Origin: Sphingopyxis sp.
Lineage (GTDB): Bacteria; Pseudomonadota; Alphaproteobacteria; Sphingomonadales; Sphingomonadaceae
Assembly: GCF_016463645.1 (NCBI RefSeq)
Contig: NZ_JAEMQX010000007.1
Location: forward strand, 1-64,000
Direction: 5' to 3'
DNA: 64,000 nt
The position numbers were made by a program, and so were the translations under genes. Of this stretch, positions 18,301-26,909 are shown piece by piece. The notes beneath the pieces were generated by a model that was not told where the DNA came from, did not search any database, and was given only the letters and a program-made list of their open reading frames with translations. Each line of letters opens with the position of its first letter. Within the stretch, counting starts at the first letter, position 1.

Positions 18301-20105
18301 GCACCCGCGCCGCCGGCAAGCAGATCATTGCCGCCACGCCCGTCGATCCGATCATCGCCCGCGCCGCCGCCGAACGAGTCCGCGCCCTCCGCGCCCGAGA
18401 ACGTGTCAGCAAAGGCCGAGCCCTCCACCGCCTCGATCCCGATCAGCCGGTCACCTGCCGCTTCGCCGCCGCTCGCCGCGCCATCTGCGAGATCGACGAC
18501 CACGCCCGCACCGCTGCTGCCATAATCGACCCGGTCGATCCCGGCCCCGCCATCGAGCAGGTCCGCGCCCGCGCCGCCATCGAGCATGTCGTCCCCCGCG
18601 CCGCTCGAAAGCCTGTCGTCGCCATTCCCGCCGAAGAGCCGGTTCGCTCCCGCATCGCCCGCCAGCGTGTCGGCAAAGGCCGAGCCTTCGACATCCTCGA
18701 ACCCGTCGAACAGATCGCCCGCGGCATCGCCACCGCTGGCGGAAAGCCGCATCAGGTCGACCTGCACCGCAGCACCGCTGCCTGCGTAGCTGAGCAGATC
18801 ACGTCCCGCGCCGCCGACCAGTATGTCCGCGCCCGACCCGCCGGCCAGCACATCGTCTCCAGCATTACCGACCAGCATGTCACTGCCCGCGCCGCCGATC
18901 AATGCATCAGCGCCCGCCGAGCCGCCGATCAGGTCATCGCCCGCCGTCCCCGCCGCGACCACTACGCGCTGCCCGTCCAGGGTCAGCACCGATCCCGTGC
19001 CCTTCTTCGAGGTCACCGTCCCCGCACCGGTGGCAAGGCCATAATCGCGCACCGTCAGCAGGCCGTTCCGCTCGGCGAGGTTGAACAGGGTAGGCGAGCC
19101 GGGATCGGAGAAGAACGCCCCGTCGATCGTCGCGCTCGCGCCTTCGGCCAGCCAGATATGCTCGCGGTTGCCGCCCGCCAGCGGCGCCCCGGCATCGAGG
19201 CTGACGATGTTGCTGAGCTGCGCGCCCGTGCCCCACAGCCGGACGTTGCGGCCATTGCCCGAGACGATCGCGCCATCGACCACGATGTTATCGCTCTTCA
19301 GGTCGAGCCCGCCATCGCTGTTGCCGGTGGCGATCACGTTGCGCAGCGTGATGTCATAGGTACCGCGTTCGGTCGCAAAACCGTCGCCGTTGCGATAATC
19401 ATTCACCGTATCGAGCGTGTTGCGCATGGCAACGCGATCGATCGTCACATCGTGCGCGGTGCCGGTGATATGGATGCCGATCGCAAAATTGTCGCCATCC
19501 TGGAACTGGCTGTCGCCACGGACATTCTCGATCAGCACGTTATTGGTGTCGTACTGGATGCGGATCGCACCCTTCGAATAGCCGTCCACCGCGACGTCGC
19601 GGATCGTCAGCCCGGAGATCGTCGCGCTGGCATTGGCCCCCGACACCATATTGTCGAAGAAACGCGAGACGTTCGCGGCGTCGACATGCTCGATCGTCAG
19701 GTTGCGCACATCGGCACCGACACGAAAGGCCGTTCCGACATTTTCGAAGGCCAGATCGCTGAAGCGCAGATTGTCGGCACCACTCAGCAGCCGAAAGACT
19801 TCCTCTCCCGAGGGATTGGCCGGGTCGAAAGACTCCGGCCGCGTCCCGGCGATCGTCGCCGCCATCGCGTTGCCCGCGCTGTCGACCCCGCGGATCGTCA
19901 CGGGCGCACTCGCCGTGCCTCCCCCGACGATCGCCAGCGCTCCGGTCGGCGCAGTATAGGCCCCCTGGTCGGCGAGCAGCAGCACCTGCCCGCCCGGCCC
20001 GGCCGCCGCAATCAACTGTGGCAAATCCTCCAGCATCGCGGCGTTCGCGGCGCTCGATCCGTCGCCCGAACCGCTGCCGGTCGGTGAGATGTACAGCGTA
20101 GGCAT
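15294..20105 (-). CDS. Giant secreted beta-helix/RTX protein (1603 aa)
   Basis: I start at the ATG giving MPTLYISPTGSGSG, preceded by GGGAG; an 11-residue longer frame is possible but lacks homology to the paralogue. Residues 1-380 are a beta-helix domain clearly homologous to the 727-aa neighbour ([34 protein letters not shown]). Then come about ten repeats of roughly 75-110 residues, each with a GSxFxD-type core (GSAFADTLAG, GSRFDDALTG, GSGFTDTLTG, GSNYADSITG) and GGAGxDxLxGG calcium-binding turns. The last 200 residues repeat the RTX/secretion-signal end of the paralogue. It is very probably a type I secreted surface adhesin or calcium-dependent matrix protein. Confidence 0.85.
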   Translation of the reverse strand: MPTLYISPTGSGSGDGSSAANAAMLEDLPQLIAAAGPGGQVLLLADQGAYTAPTGALAIVGGGTASAPVTIRGVDSAGNAMAATIAGTRPESFDPANPSGEEVFRLLSGADNLRFSDLAFENVGTAFRVGADVRNLTIEHVDAANVSRFFDNMVSGANASATISGLTIRDVAVDGYSKGAIRIQYDTNNVLIENVRGDSQFQDGDNFAIGIHITGTAHDVTIDRVAMRNTLDTVNDYRNGDGFATERGTYDITLRNVIATGNSDGGLDLKSDNIVVDGAIVSGNGRNVRLWGTGAQLSNIVSLDAGAPLAGGNREHIWLAEGASATIDGAFFSDPGSPTLFNLAERNGLLTVRDYGLATGAGTVTSKKGTGSVLTLDGQRVVVAAGTAGDDLIGGSAGADALIGGAGSDMLVGNAGDDVLAGGSGADILVGGAGRDLLSYAGSGAAVQVDLMRLSASGGDAAGDLFDGFEDVEGSAFADTLAGDAGANRLFGGNGDDRLSSGAGDDMLDGGAGADLLDGGAGIDRVDYGSSGAGVVVDLADGAASGGEAAGDRLIGIEAVEGSAFADTFSGAEGADSFGGGAGDDRIDGRGGNDLLAGGAGADTLIGGAGFDSADYSGSGAAVMVDLVAGAGAGGDAQGDRLQGIERLIGSRFDDALTGDAFDNVLIGGAGADRLTGGAGTDTADYAASGAGVTALLGGTGTGGDAQGDVLAGIENLVGSRFGDVLVGDGAANALSGGAGDDRLAGKGGADRLDGGAGTDAADFSSSASAVTADLVAGTASGGASLVAIEDLIGSAFDDALTGEAGNNRLTGGAGADLLNGRDGFDTADYSGSAASVQVDLALSVQASTGDAAGDRLTSIEAVAGSAFADMLAGTAAAEALYGSAGADRLDGRGGDDLLQGGAGADTLIGGDGIDTVDYGGNAVAISINLQTGTSSGGEAEGDRFDGVERFIGTGFADTLIGDGADQLLVGGASGDRIDGAGGFDTAVYSGSAAGVKINLATGAVSGGDAQGDSLSGIEAVVGSGFTDTLTGDANGNRLEGGDGNDAIDGGAGSDVMIGGAGDDSYVVDNAGDQVTEAIGGGVDIVRTSLSSLTLAEGVEDLSYTGSGSFAGKGNALDNSLYGKALNDVLYGLDGDDKLVGGAGADLLDGGAGRDQVDYTKSAAIIVNLATNVNRGGEAEGDRLIGIETVIGSNYADSITGTDDLLVGDMLYGRGGDDVLIGGVGDDQLDGGSGNDVLRGGTGNDLYVVYEAGDQVIEAAGEGRDRIRTAATSYTLGANIEELVYTGTIGATMTGNALDNFIVGSGGEDRLAGGDGADVLRGGAGGDILDGGAGSDTAEYAGSLGGVLVNLRAQTATGGDAMGDRLVSIENAQGSAFTDVLLGSAGANVLTGGEGDDALSGDDGNDTLRGGIGADRLDGGKNEDALYGDDCDDTLYGGQQTDRLYGGAGNDLLVGDTEWISSLAARDNLDGGDGDDVLVGDGMSMTANGVGGADTLTGGLGNDVLYGDAVNMAAGARGGADKLTGGGGSDRFVFAAGSGADEITDFARGGAEADRIDLSAFDIAYEALRFTTSSAGVTIQLGGTDTIFVRGVTALDQADFVFG

Positions 20106-20351
20106 GGCAAGGCTCCCGTCATAGGCCCAAAAAGTCACCCCCGCGCAATCGCGACCAAACAGCCCGCGATGGCACCCGGGTCAACCATATGCTGCACCTG
20201 CGAAAGCCGAATTGCCCCTTTGCTCCGACGACCGGAGCCACGGCGCCTTCGCTCTCCGGGCTTTGGCCGCTACCAAGGTTCGTGCCGGACGATTCAGGTT
20301 GCCGCACCCCGCAGATTGTCAACGCCTCAAGAATCCGATCGGAGACCCACC

Positions 20352-22505
20352 GTGCAGCAGGACCTGTCCCTCGGGACGCCGGAGCCGCCCGTGGATAACG
20401 GGCTCGCCGCCTTCGCCCTGATCCTCGCCATGCACCGTATCGCGGCGGACCCGGCCGAATTGCGCCACAGCCTGGGCCATTCCGACTCCGTCGCGGCATC
20501 CGATCTGGTCCGCCTGGCAAAACGCATCGATGGCGTCCGCGCTCGCGCCACAACCGGCGATTTCGAGCGGTTGCGGCGTCTTCCCATGCCGGTGATGGCT
20601 GGCGGTGTCGACGGCTGGTTCGTGATCGGCCGCGTCGGGGAGGATGCCGTGGCCATCCAGCGCCCCGGTGCGGCGATCGAACGCTGGGACCGCACCGCGC
20701 TGGAGGCCCGGTGGTCGGGCGATCTGCTCCTCGTCGCGACCCGTGATTCCGCGCAGGTGGCTGCACCCGCCTTCGACATGACCTGGTTCGTTCCCCAGAT
20801 CGTCAAATACCGGAAGCTGATCGGCGAGGTGCTGCTGATCACCCTCGCGCTCAACCTGCTCGGCCTCGCCGCGCCGCTGTTCTTCCAGAATGTCGTCGAC
20901 AAGGTGCTCGCGCACAACAGCTTTGCCACCCTCCAAGTGCTCGCCATCGGGCTGGTGATCGTCTCGCTCTGGGAAGTCGCGTTCGGCTGGCTGCGCACCC
21001 GCCTCTATTCGGAGACGAGCCAGAAGCTGGACGTCGAACTGGGCAGCCGCCTCTTCCGCCACCTGCTCCGCCTGCCGCTCGCCTATTTCGAGAATCGCCG
21101 CGTCGGCGACACCGTTACCCGCGTCCGCGAGCTGGAGACGGTGCGCGAATTCATGACCAATGCGTCGCTCACCGTCCTGATCGACCCGCTGTTCACGATC
21201 GTCTTCATGGCGGCGATGTGGCTCTATTCGCCGCTCCTTTTCGTCATCGTCGCACTCACTCTCCCCGCCTATGTGATCGTCTCGCTCGTCGTCACCGGTC
21301 CGTTGCGCCGCCGGCTCGACGAGAAGTTCGCGCGCGGCGCCGCAAACAACGCGCTGCTCGTCGAGAGCGTCTCGGGCATGCAAACGCTCAAGGCTGCGGC
21401 CGTCGAGCCGCAATGGCAGGACCGCTGGGAACGTCAGCTCGCCGCGTACAGCGCCGCCAACCAGCGCGTGATCAACCTCGGCAACTCAGGCAGTCAGGCG
21501 GTCCAGCTCATCTCCAAGCTGAGCCTCGCCGCGATATTGTTCTTCGGCGCGCAGCAGGTAATCGCCGGTGCGCTGACCATCGGCGGGCTGGTCGCGTTCA
21601 ACATGTTCGCCCAGCGCGTCTCCGGCCCGGTCATCCGCATGGCCCAGCTCTGGCAGGATTTCCAGCAGGTCCGCCTCTCGGTTCAGCGGATGGGCGACAT
21701 CCTCAACGCCGGCGCCGAGCCCGGCGCCGGATCGCGCACCGCCTTGCCCGCGCTCCAGGGCCATGTCCGCTTCGAAGGCGTCCGTTTCCGCTATGCGGCA
21801 GATGGCCCGTGGACTCTCGACGACATCGACCTCGACCTGCCCGCCGGCGCCACGCTCGGGATCGCCGGGGCCTCGGGCTCGGGCAAGTCGACGCTCACCA
21901 AATTGCTCCAGCGCCTCTATCTGCCCGCGAGCGGCCGCGTGCTGATCGATGGCGTCGACATCGCGCAGGTCGACCCCGCATGGCTGCGCCGCCAGATCGG
22001 CGTGGTGTTGCAGGAGAATATCCTGTTCAACCGCTCGATCCGCGAGAATATCGCGCTCGCCGATCCCGTCACGCCGATCGAGCAGGTCATGACCGCTGCC
22101 CGCCTCGCCGGCGCGCACGACTTCATCCTCGCGCTGCCCCGGGGCTATGACACGATCGTCGAGGAGCGCGGTGTCAACTTCTCGGGCGGGCAGCGCCAAC
22201 GCCTCGCCATCGCCCGCGCGCTGATCACCAACCCGCGCATCCTGATCCTCGACGAGGCGACGTCGGCGCTCGATGCCGAGAGCGAGGAGATCGTCCAGCG
22301 CAATCTCAAGGCGATCGCCGCCGGCCGCACCGTGCTGATCATCGCGCATCGTCTCTCCGCGATCCGCCAGTGCGACCGCATCCTGACACTCGACAAGGGG
22401 CGCATCGTCGAGAGCGGCACACATGACGAACTGCTCGGCCTCGGCGGCCGCTATGCCGCGCTCCATCACCGCCAGATCGGTGCTCAGGCGGGGGCTGCGG
22501 CATGA
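20352..22505 (+). CDS. HlyB-like type I secretion ABC transporter
   Basis: A 717-residue peptidase-domain/ABC exporter. I use the GTG at 20352, 7 bases after GGAG, which starts the N-terminal C39-like domain (PVDNGLAAFALILAMHRIAA); the upstream in-frame extension is Arg-rich and unlike the family. The catalytic Cys of true C39 peptidases is absent, as in HlyB, so the domain should act as a chaperone-like docking site for unfolded RTX substrates. Transmembrane helices occupy about residues 150-430. The ATPase has Walker A GASGSGKST (near 505), signature NFSGGQRQRL (near 610) and Walker B ILILDEATSALD. The adaptor gene overlaps its stop, and the RTX genes next door are the obvious cargo. Confidence 0.93.
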   Translation: MQQDLSLGTPEPPVDNGLAAFALILAMHRIAADPAELRHSLGHSDSVAASDLVRLAKRIDGVRARATTGDFERLRRLPMPVMAGGVDGWFVIGRVGEDAVAIQRPGAAIERWDRTALEARWSGDLLLVATRDSAQVAAPAFDMTWFVPQIVKYRKLIGEVLLITLALNLLGLAAPLFFQNVVDKVLAHNSFATLQVLAIGLVIVSLWEVAFGWLRTRLYSETSQKLDVELGSRLFRHLLRLPLAYFENRRVGDTVTRVRELETVREFMTNASLTVLIDPLFTIVFMAAMWLYSPLLFVIVALTLPAYVIVSLVVTGPLRRRLDEKFARGAANNALLVESVSGMQTLKAAAVEPQWQDRWERQLAAYSAANQRVINLGNSGSQAVQLISKLSLAAILFFGAQQVIAGALTIGGLVAFNMFAQRVSGPVIRMAQLWQDFQQVRLSVQRMGDILNAGAEPGAGSRTALPALQGHVRFEGVRFRYAADGPWTLDDIDLDLPAGATLGIAGASGSGKSTLTKLLQRLYLPASGRVLIDGVDIAQVDPAWLRRQIGVVLQENILFNRSIRENIALADPVTPIEQVMTAARLAGAHDFILALPRGYDTIVEERGVNFSGGQRQRLAIARALITNPRILILDEATSALDAESEEIVQRNLKAIAAGRTVLIIAHRLSAIRQCDRILTLDKGRIVESGTHDELLGLGGRYAALHHRQIGAQAGAAA

Positions 22506-23896
22506 ACGCGATCACCCGTCACTGGACAGCGGTGCGCGATGCGCTCGACAATGAGCGTGCGCAGTCGCGGGGAGTTCTGCGCACCGAGGAGACGGACTTC
22601 CTTCCAGCCGCGCTCGAAGTGGTCGAGAGTCCCGTGTCGCCAACCGCGCGGGTCACGTCCTGGCTATTGCTCAGCCTGCTCGCAGTCGCGCTGCTCTGGC
22701 TGGTCCTCGGCCGGGTCGACGTCGTCGCCTCGGCGCCGGGCAAGCTGGTCCCCGCCGACGACGTCAAGCTGATCCAGCCCGGCGCAGCAGGGATCGTCCA
22801 CGCCATACTGGTCCGCGACGGTCAGCGCGTCCGCGCCGGCCAGCCGCTGGTCGAACTCGATCCGACCGTCTCGGACGCCGACACGGCGCAAGCCGGCAAA
22901 GCGCTGGAGGCGGTCGCGCTCGACGCCGCGCGGCTGCGCGCCATATTGTCCGCGCTCGACGGACGGGGTCTGCACTTCACCCCGCCCGCCGGAACCACGG
23001 CCGACGTCGCCGCTACCCAGCTCGCGCTCGCCCGCGCCCAGCTGGCCGAGATACGGGCGGGTGGCCAGACGCGCGCCGCCGACACCGAATCCGCGCGTGC
23101 GGCCCGGGCCGAAGCGCAAATCCAGGCAGCCAAGCTCAACGAAACCCTGCCGCTGCTCGACGAACAGATCGCCGCCAACGAGAAATTGCTCGAGAAAGGC
23201 TATGTTTCCAAGCTGCGCGTGATCGAAATGCGCCGCCAGCGCCTCGTCGCCGAGCGCGACCGCGACGCCGCGCTCGCCACCGCCCGCAAGGCACAGGCGC
23301 AGATCGCGGTGGCGGGCGGCAACTCGAGCCAATCCATCGCCGAGGCACGCGCGCGCATCCTCGCCGACCTTGCCAGAGCCGAGAGCGACGCGCGGCTGCG
23401 CAAGGAGGAGCTGACCAAGGCGACGAAACGCAGCAGTCTCCAGCGCCTCGTCAGCCCGGTCGACGGCACGGTCACACAGCTTGCCGTCCACACCGTCGGC
23501 GGCGTGGTCGAGGCAGCGAAGCCGATCATGGTAATCGTGCCCGCGCGCGGGAAGCTGGTCGCCGAAGTGGCGATCGCCAACAAGGATGTCGGCTTCGTCC
23601 GCGCCGGCCAGCCGGTCGCGCTCAAGATCGAGGCCTTTCCCTTCACCCGCTATGGCGCCGTGCCGGGCAGGCTCGAACAGATCAGCTCGGACGCGGTGCA
23701 GGACGAGAAGCGCGGCCTCATTTACACCGCGCGAGTGGCGCTGGACCGCGCGACGATCCGACGCGACGGTGCGACGATCCCCCTCACCCCCGGCATGGCG
23801 GTCACCGCCGACATCCGCACTGGCCGCCGTTCGCTCGCCTCCTATCTGCTGAGCCCGATCGACGAGATTCGTACGACGGCCGTGCGCGAGCGCTAA
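22502..23896 (+). CDS. HlyD-family membrane fusion protein
   Basis: A 464-residue periplasmic adaptor. It overlaps the ABC gene by 4 bp (ATGA). The N-terminus is cytoplasmic, one membrane helix follows (SWLLLSLLAVALLWLVLG, about residues 48-68), then a lipoyl-like half (AAGIVHAILVRDGQRVRAGQ), a long coiled coil (residues about 120-330, including a loop near LLDEQIAANEKLLEKGYVSK), the second lipoyl half (SPVDGTVTQLAVHTVGGVVE) and a beta-barrel domain. It would link the ABC exporter to a TolC-like channel, which is not encoded in this window. Confidence 0.93.
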   Translation: MNAITRHWTAVRDALDNERAQSRGVLRTEETDFLPAALEVVESPVSPTARVTSWLLLSLLAVALLWLVLGRVDVVASAPGKLVPADDVKLIQPGAAGIVHAILVRDGQRVRAGQPLVELDPTVSDADTAQAGKALEAVALDAARLRAILSALDGRGLHFTPPAGTTADVAATQLALARAQLAEIRAGGQTRAADTESARAARAEAQIQAAKLNETLPLLDEQIAANEKLLEKGYVSKLRVIEMRRQRLVAERDRDAALATARKAQAQIAVAGGNSSQSIAEARARILADLARAESDARLRKEELTKATKRSSLQRLVSPVDGTVTQLAVHTVGGVVEAAKPIMVIVPARGKLVAEVAIANKDVGFVRAGQPVALKIEAFPFTRYGAVPGRLEQISSDAVQDEKRGLIYTARVALDRATIRRDGATIPLTPGMAVTADIRTGRRSLASYLLSPIDEIRTTAVRER

Positions 23897-24221
23897 CGTC
23901 TTCGCTGTTCTGGAGAACGGTAGCGGCGCGCATTTTCAACCTTGCAGTCAGTTCAGGAATGTCCAGCACTGCAGCGCCGCCGACCTGCCCGTAAACATTC
24001 GTTATCAGCGTGATAGCGAATGGATCAGCCCGCCTTCGACAGGACTACCCCACTTGTTCACAAGCCCCGCCGCAAGGTGCACGACGTGGTGCATCCGTGT
24101 TGCGCGGAGGCGCCGCAGCATGGAGAAAATCGACGAAAAGATCGATGGAGAACGATGAATCGCGCAGGCACCTGACGAGCCAGAACACTGATCCAAGTCG
24201 CTGATAAATGAGATTATTTCT

Positions 24222-24240
24222 TGGTAGCGGAGGAGGGATT
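24222..24240 (-). repeat. tRNA 3'-end fragment, candidate attachment site at the left end of the conjugative element
   Basis: Read on the minus strand the 19 bases are AATCCCTCCTCCGCTACCA. They fit a tRNA 3' end exactly: last bases of a T-loop (AAT), 5-nt T-stem strand (CCCTC), 7-nt acceptor strand (CTCCGCT), discriminator A and CCA. The rest of the tRNA is absent; the match to a T-loop (TTCGAAT) breaks off immediately. Elements that insert in tRNA genes leave such a fragment at the distal end. The surrounding non-coding stretch 23897-24379 (about 480 bp) holds nothing else I recognise. The orientation implies that the intact tRNA lies at higher coordinates, beyond this window. Confidence 0.55.
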
Positions 24241-24379
24241 CACACGAAAAACATAAGATACTGATTTATAACAACGTTCTTGATCGTCGTGCCGATAATT
24301 CCGCTCAATCCACCCCCAATTTTACCCCTTCGCGACAGGCCGTGCCGAAATATCGACAGGCCGACATGCGCGATCCCTG

Positions 24380-24613
24380 CTACGCCCGAGAACGCGGCTG
24401 TTTACAGTGTGATCGCAGAAAGGACCGCAGACTATCGACAAACACCACGGTTGCACGGCCGACCTTGGCTGCCTCGATGTCGCCGGAAGCGATGAGCTGG
24501 TAGATCTTGGATTTGCTGAGCCCCGTCATCCGTACTGCGTCGGGAATGCGAACGCTTATCGGCCCAATCGGGGGCGCGTCGTCGCCATTCGTTGCAGGCT
24601 GCCGGGCCGACAT
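24380..24613 (-). CDS. AlpA/excisionase-type helix-turn-helix protein
   Basis: A 77-residue DNA-binding protein starting at ATG 24613. Residues about 25-65 contain a winged HTH of the MerR/excisionase class (IPDAVRMTGLSKSKIYQLIA followed by GDIEAAKVG), and the tail is basic. It is the last gene of the trb operon, 4 bp after DUF2274, and the gene closest to the candidate att site. In related elements a small AlpA-like regulator is found at this position; it could act in excision or in regulating an operon outside the window. Confidence 0.8.
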   Translation of the reverse strand: MSARQPATNGDDAPPIGPISVRIPDAVRMTGLSKSKIYQLIASGDIEAAKVGRATVVFVDSLRSFLRSHCKQPRSRA

Positions 24614-24617
24614 CGGA

Positions 24618-24830
24618 CTATTTCTTACGTGCCCGGCTGAACGAGCGGTCGCTCGCCAGGAAGCCGCTAAGCATGAATGGAATGAGGTCCGGTACGGACT
24701 CGCGTCGGCCGTAGGCCGCCTCATAGGCCTCGGCGTAGTCGTTCAGCGCTTCGATGAGATCCGGCATGACGTTGATCGTGATCTTAGCCGGCGTCCGATC
24801 GGGCAGCCTTGGCAGCTTCAAATCAGCCAT
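24618..24830 (-). CDS. DUF2274 protein
   Basis: A 70-residue protein beginning MADLKLPRLPDRTPAKITIN, typical of DUF2274, a small family found immediately after trbI in alphaproteobacterial IncP-like transfer operons. It overlaps trbI by 8 bp. The sequence TPAKITINVMPDLIEALNDY suggests a short beta strand plus helices, reminiscent of a ribbon-helix-helix regulator. Its function is not known. Confidence 0.85.
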   Translation of the reverse strand: MADLKLPRLPDRTPAKITINVMPDLIEALNDYAEAYEAAYGRRESVPDLIPFMLSGFLASDRSFSRARKK

Positions 24831-26061
24831 GACGGCCTCCCCAGGGTCCGGGCAATATGATGTCTTTGTGCACGACCACCCGTAGCGGCCAGCCGGGACG
24901 CACGCGCAAGGTCGGCTGGATATTGAGATTGCGCGTGACGAGCTGATCGCCGGCGCGCGCGCCGCTCTGCTGCGCTGACTCGCGGATCGCCCGGACAAGG
25001 TCGCTTTCGGTGCTGCCGAAGCTCAATTCAGTGCCGACGCCCAGCAGTGTCGACAGGGCGACGCCCTTCAGAAGTTGCCAAGTATGCCGGTCGATCCGGT
25101 CGGACAGACCCGCATAGCCCTGCGTATCGGTCGCCGGCACATTGTCGATACGAATCGACGAGCCGTCGGGCAGGATAATCCGCTGCCAGACGACCAGCGC
25201 ACGGCTCTGCCCAAACGCTACAACGCTGTCGTAGCTGCCGATCAGCCGCGATCCTTGCGGAATGAGCAGACCGCGCCCGGTCACACTGTCATAGACGTTC
25301 TCCGTGATCTGCGCGGTGACGAGCCCGGGAAGATCCGAGTTGAGCCCGGTTATGAGGCTCGCGGCAATGATGCTGCCGGCCTGCAAGGTCCAAGGCGATA
25401 CGGACTGCGCCAGCGCGTGCGGATTGATGTCGTCGTCGCGATTGGCGTGGCCGACCAATTCGTTCTTGCGCCCCTGGGCGTTAGGATCTCGGTCAGGGTC
25501 GAGGAGCGGCTTGGCAGTCTCGGCCGATGCTGGCGGAACACTTGCATCGGTAGTCACCGGTGCAGGGGCGGCGGCGCGACCGCCGCCCGCCAATTGCAGC
25601 ATGACGCCAGACTCGCGTGCGGCCTTCTGCTCAGCGGCGATGCGCTGGCGCTCGGCTTCGGCTTCCTGCGCGGCCCGGCTCACCGCATCGGCAGCGGGGT
25701 CAGGGGGAACCATCCCGCCAAGCTGCCGCTGGCGCTCGAGGATCGGCCGCCCGAGATCACCGGGAAGCGGTAGCCCGAGCTTCGGCACGTCGCCATAGCT
25801 CGTCGGCGCGCCCGCGAGCGCATCAGGCGGCGCCTTCGCGCCAACCAGCTTTTCATCGCTTCGTGCGATCAGGCTCAGGGTCGCGGGCTTGAGCGCCAGC
25901 CAGGCGACGCCGATGATCGCGGTCGAGCCGGCGGCAGCGATGGCGACGATCGCACCGCGGCGAAAACGGGTGACGCGGCCCGGCGCCGCGCGCAGAACGA
26001 GCGTTTCGGGGTCGGCTTTGGGCGCCGCGATCGGCGCGGAAGAAGCGGTTGGATCGGTCAC
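24823..26061 (-). CDS. trbI: TrbI, VirB10-like conjugal transfer protein
   Basis: A 412-residue protein with a cytoplasmic N-terminus, one membrane helix (GAIVAIAAAGSTAIIGVAWL, residues about 36-56), a Pro/Ala/Glu-rich periplasmic linker and the conserved C-terminal VirB10 domain (SPWTLQAGSIIAASLITGLN, GRGLLIPQGSRLIGSYDS, SIRIDNVPATDTQGYAGLSD). It spans the cell envelope and forms the outer-membrane core complex of the type IV secretion system with TrbG. It overlaps trbG by 4 bp. Confidence 0.94.
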   Translation of the reverse strand: MTDPTASSAPIAAPKADPETLVLRAAPGRVTRFRRGAIVAIAAAGSTAIIGVAWLALKPATLSLIARSDEKLVGAKAPPDALAGAPTSYGDVPKLGLPLPGDLGRPILERQRQLGGMVPPDPAADAVSRAAQEAEAERQRIAAEQKAARESGVMLQLAGGGRAAAPAPVTTDASVPPASAETAKPLLDPDRDPNAQGRKNELVGHANRDDDINPHALAQSVSPWTLQAGSIIAASLITGLNSDLPGLVTAQITENVYDSVTGRGLLIPQGSRLIGSYDSVVAFGQSRALVVWQRIILPDGSSIRIDNVPATDTQGYAGLSDRIDRHTWQLLKGVALSTLLGVGTELSFGSTESDLVRAIRESAQQSGARAGDQLVTRNLNIQPTLRVRPGWPLRVVVHKDIILPGPWGGRHG

Positions 26062-26909
26062 GCGCCCCTCCCGGCCTTGCGCTGCCGGCTCTTCGGCTGG
26101 GCGGCGGTGATACGGACAATCTGCTGTTTCTTGCCGCCAAGGCGCAGCTCGGCGACACCGAACAGGCGGTCGACCACATAATAGCGGCCGGCGACGCGAT
26201 AGTTGACGAGCTGGGCCTCGCCATCCTCGCCAATCACGAACAGCGGGGGCGCCTCACCCACGGCGATCGCAGGCGAGAACTCGATGTAGGTCTGCCGCCC
26301 ATCGTCGAACGCGCGCAGCGGCCGCCAGGCCGGCTTGTCGCCCGAGATCGCATAGTTGAAGTTGAGGCTTTCGACCGAGAGGCCCGACGCGATCGGCGTC
26401 GCCGCCACGGCTGCATCGCGCTGACGCCGGAGCGCGATCAGCTCGTCATGTGGATAGGTCCAGGAGATCGCCGCCATCGCGGTCGCGGGCGTGCTTTCGA
26501 GCTGGAGATGGTAGGTCCGGCGATCGGTAGCAATGACAAGGTTTGTGCGTAGGCCCGCCGAAAACGGCTTGACGAGGATGTGCACGCGCTTGCTTTCGCC
26601 GATGCCGCTGGTGGTATCGCCGACAGTCCAGCGCACGGTGTCGCCGGCGGCGACGGACACAATCGTTTCGCCCGGCTGCAAGGCAATGTCGGTGATGCGC
26701 TCGGGCGCGGCATAGAGCCGGTAGAGCACGCCTTCCGCCCAGGGATAGACCTGGACGGCATATATATATCCCGCGCTCGACGGCTCGCGCAGTGCCGCCC
26801 GGTTGGCGGCAGTGACGCGCGCGGTGGGTGACGCGGGTTCGCGGCTCTGCGCAGCGACGCCCATGGCAAGCGCCATCGCGCTCGCCGCCAGGATGAGGGC
26901 ACGGATCAT
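26058..26909 (-). CDS. trbG: TrbG, VirB9-like conjugal transfer protein
   Basis: A 283-residue secreted protein with a signal peptide (MIRALILAASAMALAMGVAA). The N-terminal VirB9 domain is seen in YIYAVQVYPWAEGVLYRLYA and ITDIALQPGETIVSVAAGDT, and the C-terminal domain in ESLNFNYAISGDKPAWRPL and RYYVVDRLFGVAELRLGGKK. TrbG forms part of the outer-membrane core complex together with TrbI. The start overlaps the trbF stop by 4 bp. Confidence 0.94.
   Translation of the reverse strand: MIRALILAASAMALAMGVAAQSREPASPTARVTAANRAALREPSSAGYIYAVQVYPWAEGVLYRLYAAPERITDIALQPGETIVSVAAGDTVRWTVGDTTSGIGESKRVHILVKPFSAGLRTNLVIATDRRTYHLQLESTPATAMAAISWTYPHDELIALRRQRDAAVAATPIASGLSVESLNFNYAISGDKPAWRPLRAFDDGRQTYIEFSPAIAVGEAPPLFVIGEDGEAQLVNYRVAGRYYVVDRLFGVAELRLGGKKQQIVRITAAQPKSRQRKAGRGA

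Noticed and set aside
15400..19000. Tandem DNA repeats considered as a CRISPR array
   Set aside because: The repeats are in frame, of variable length, and encode glycine/aspartate nonapeptides; there are no constant repeats with unique spacers and no cas genes.
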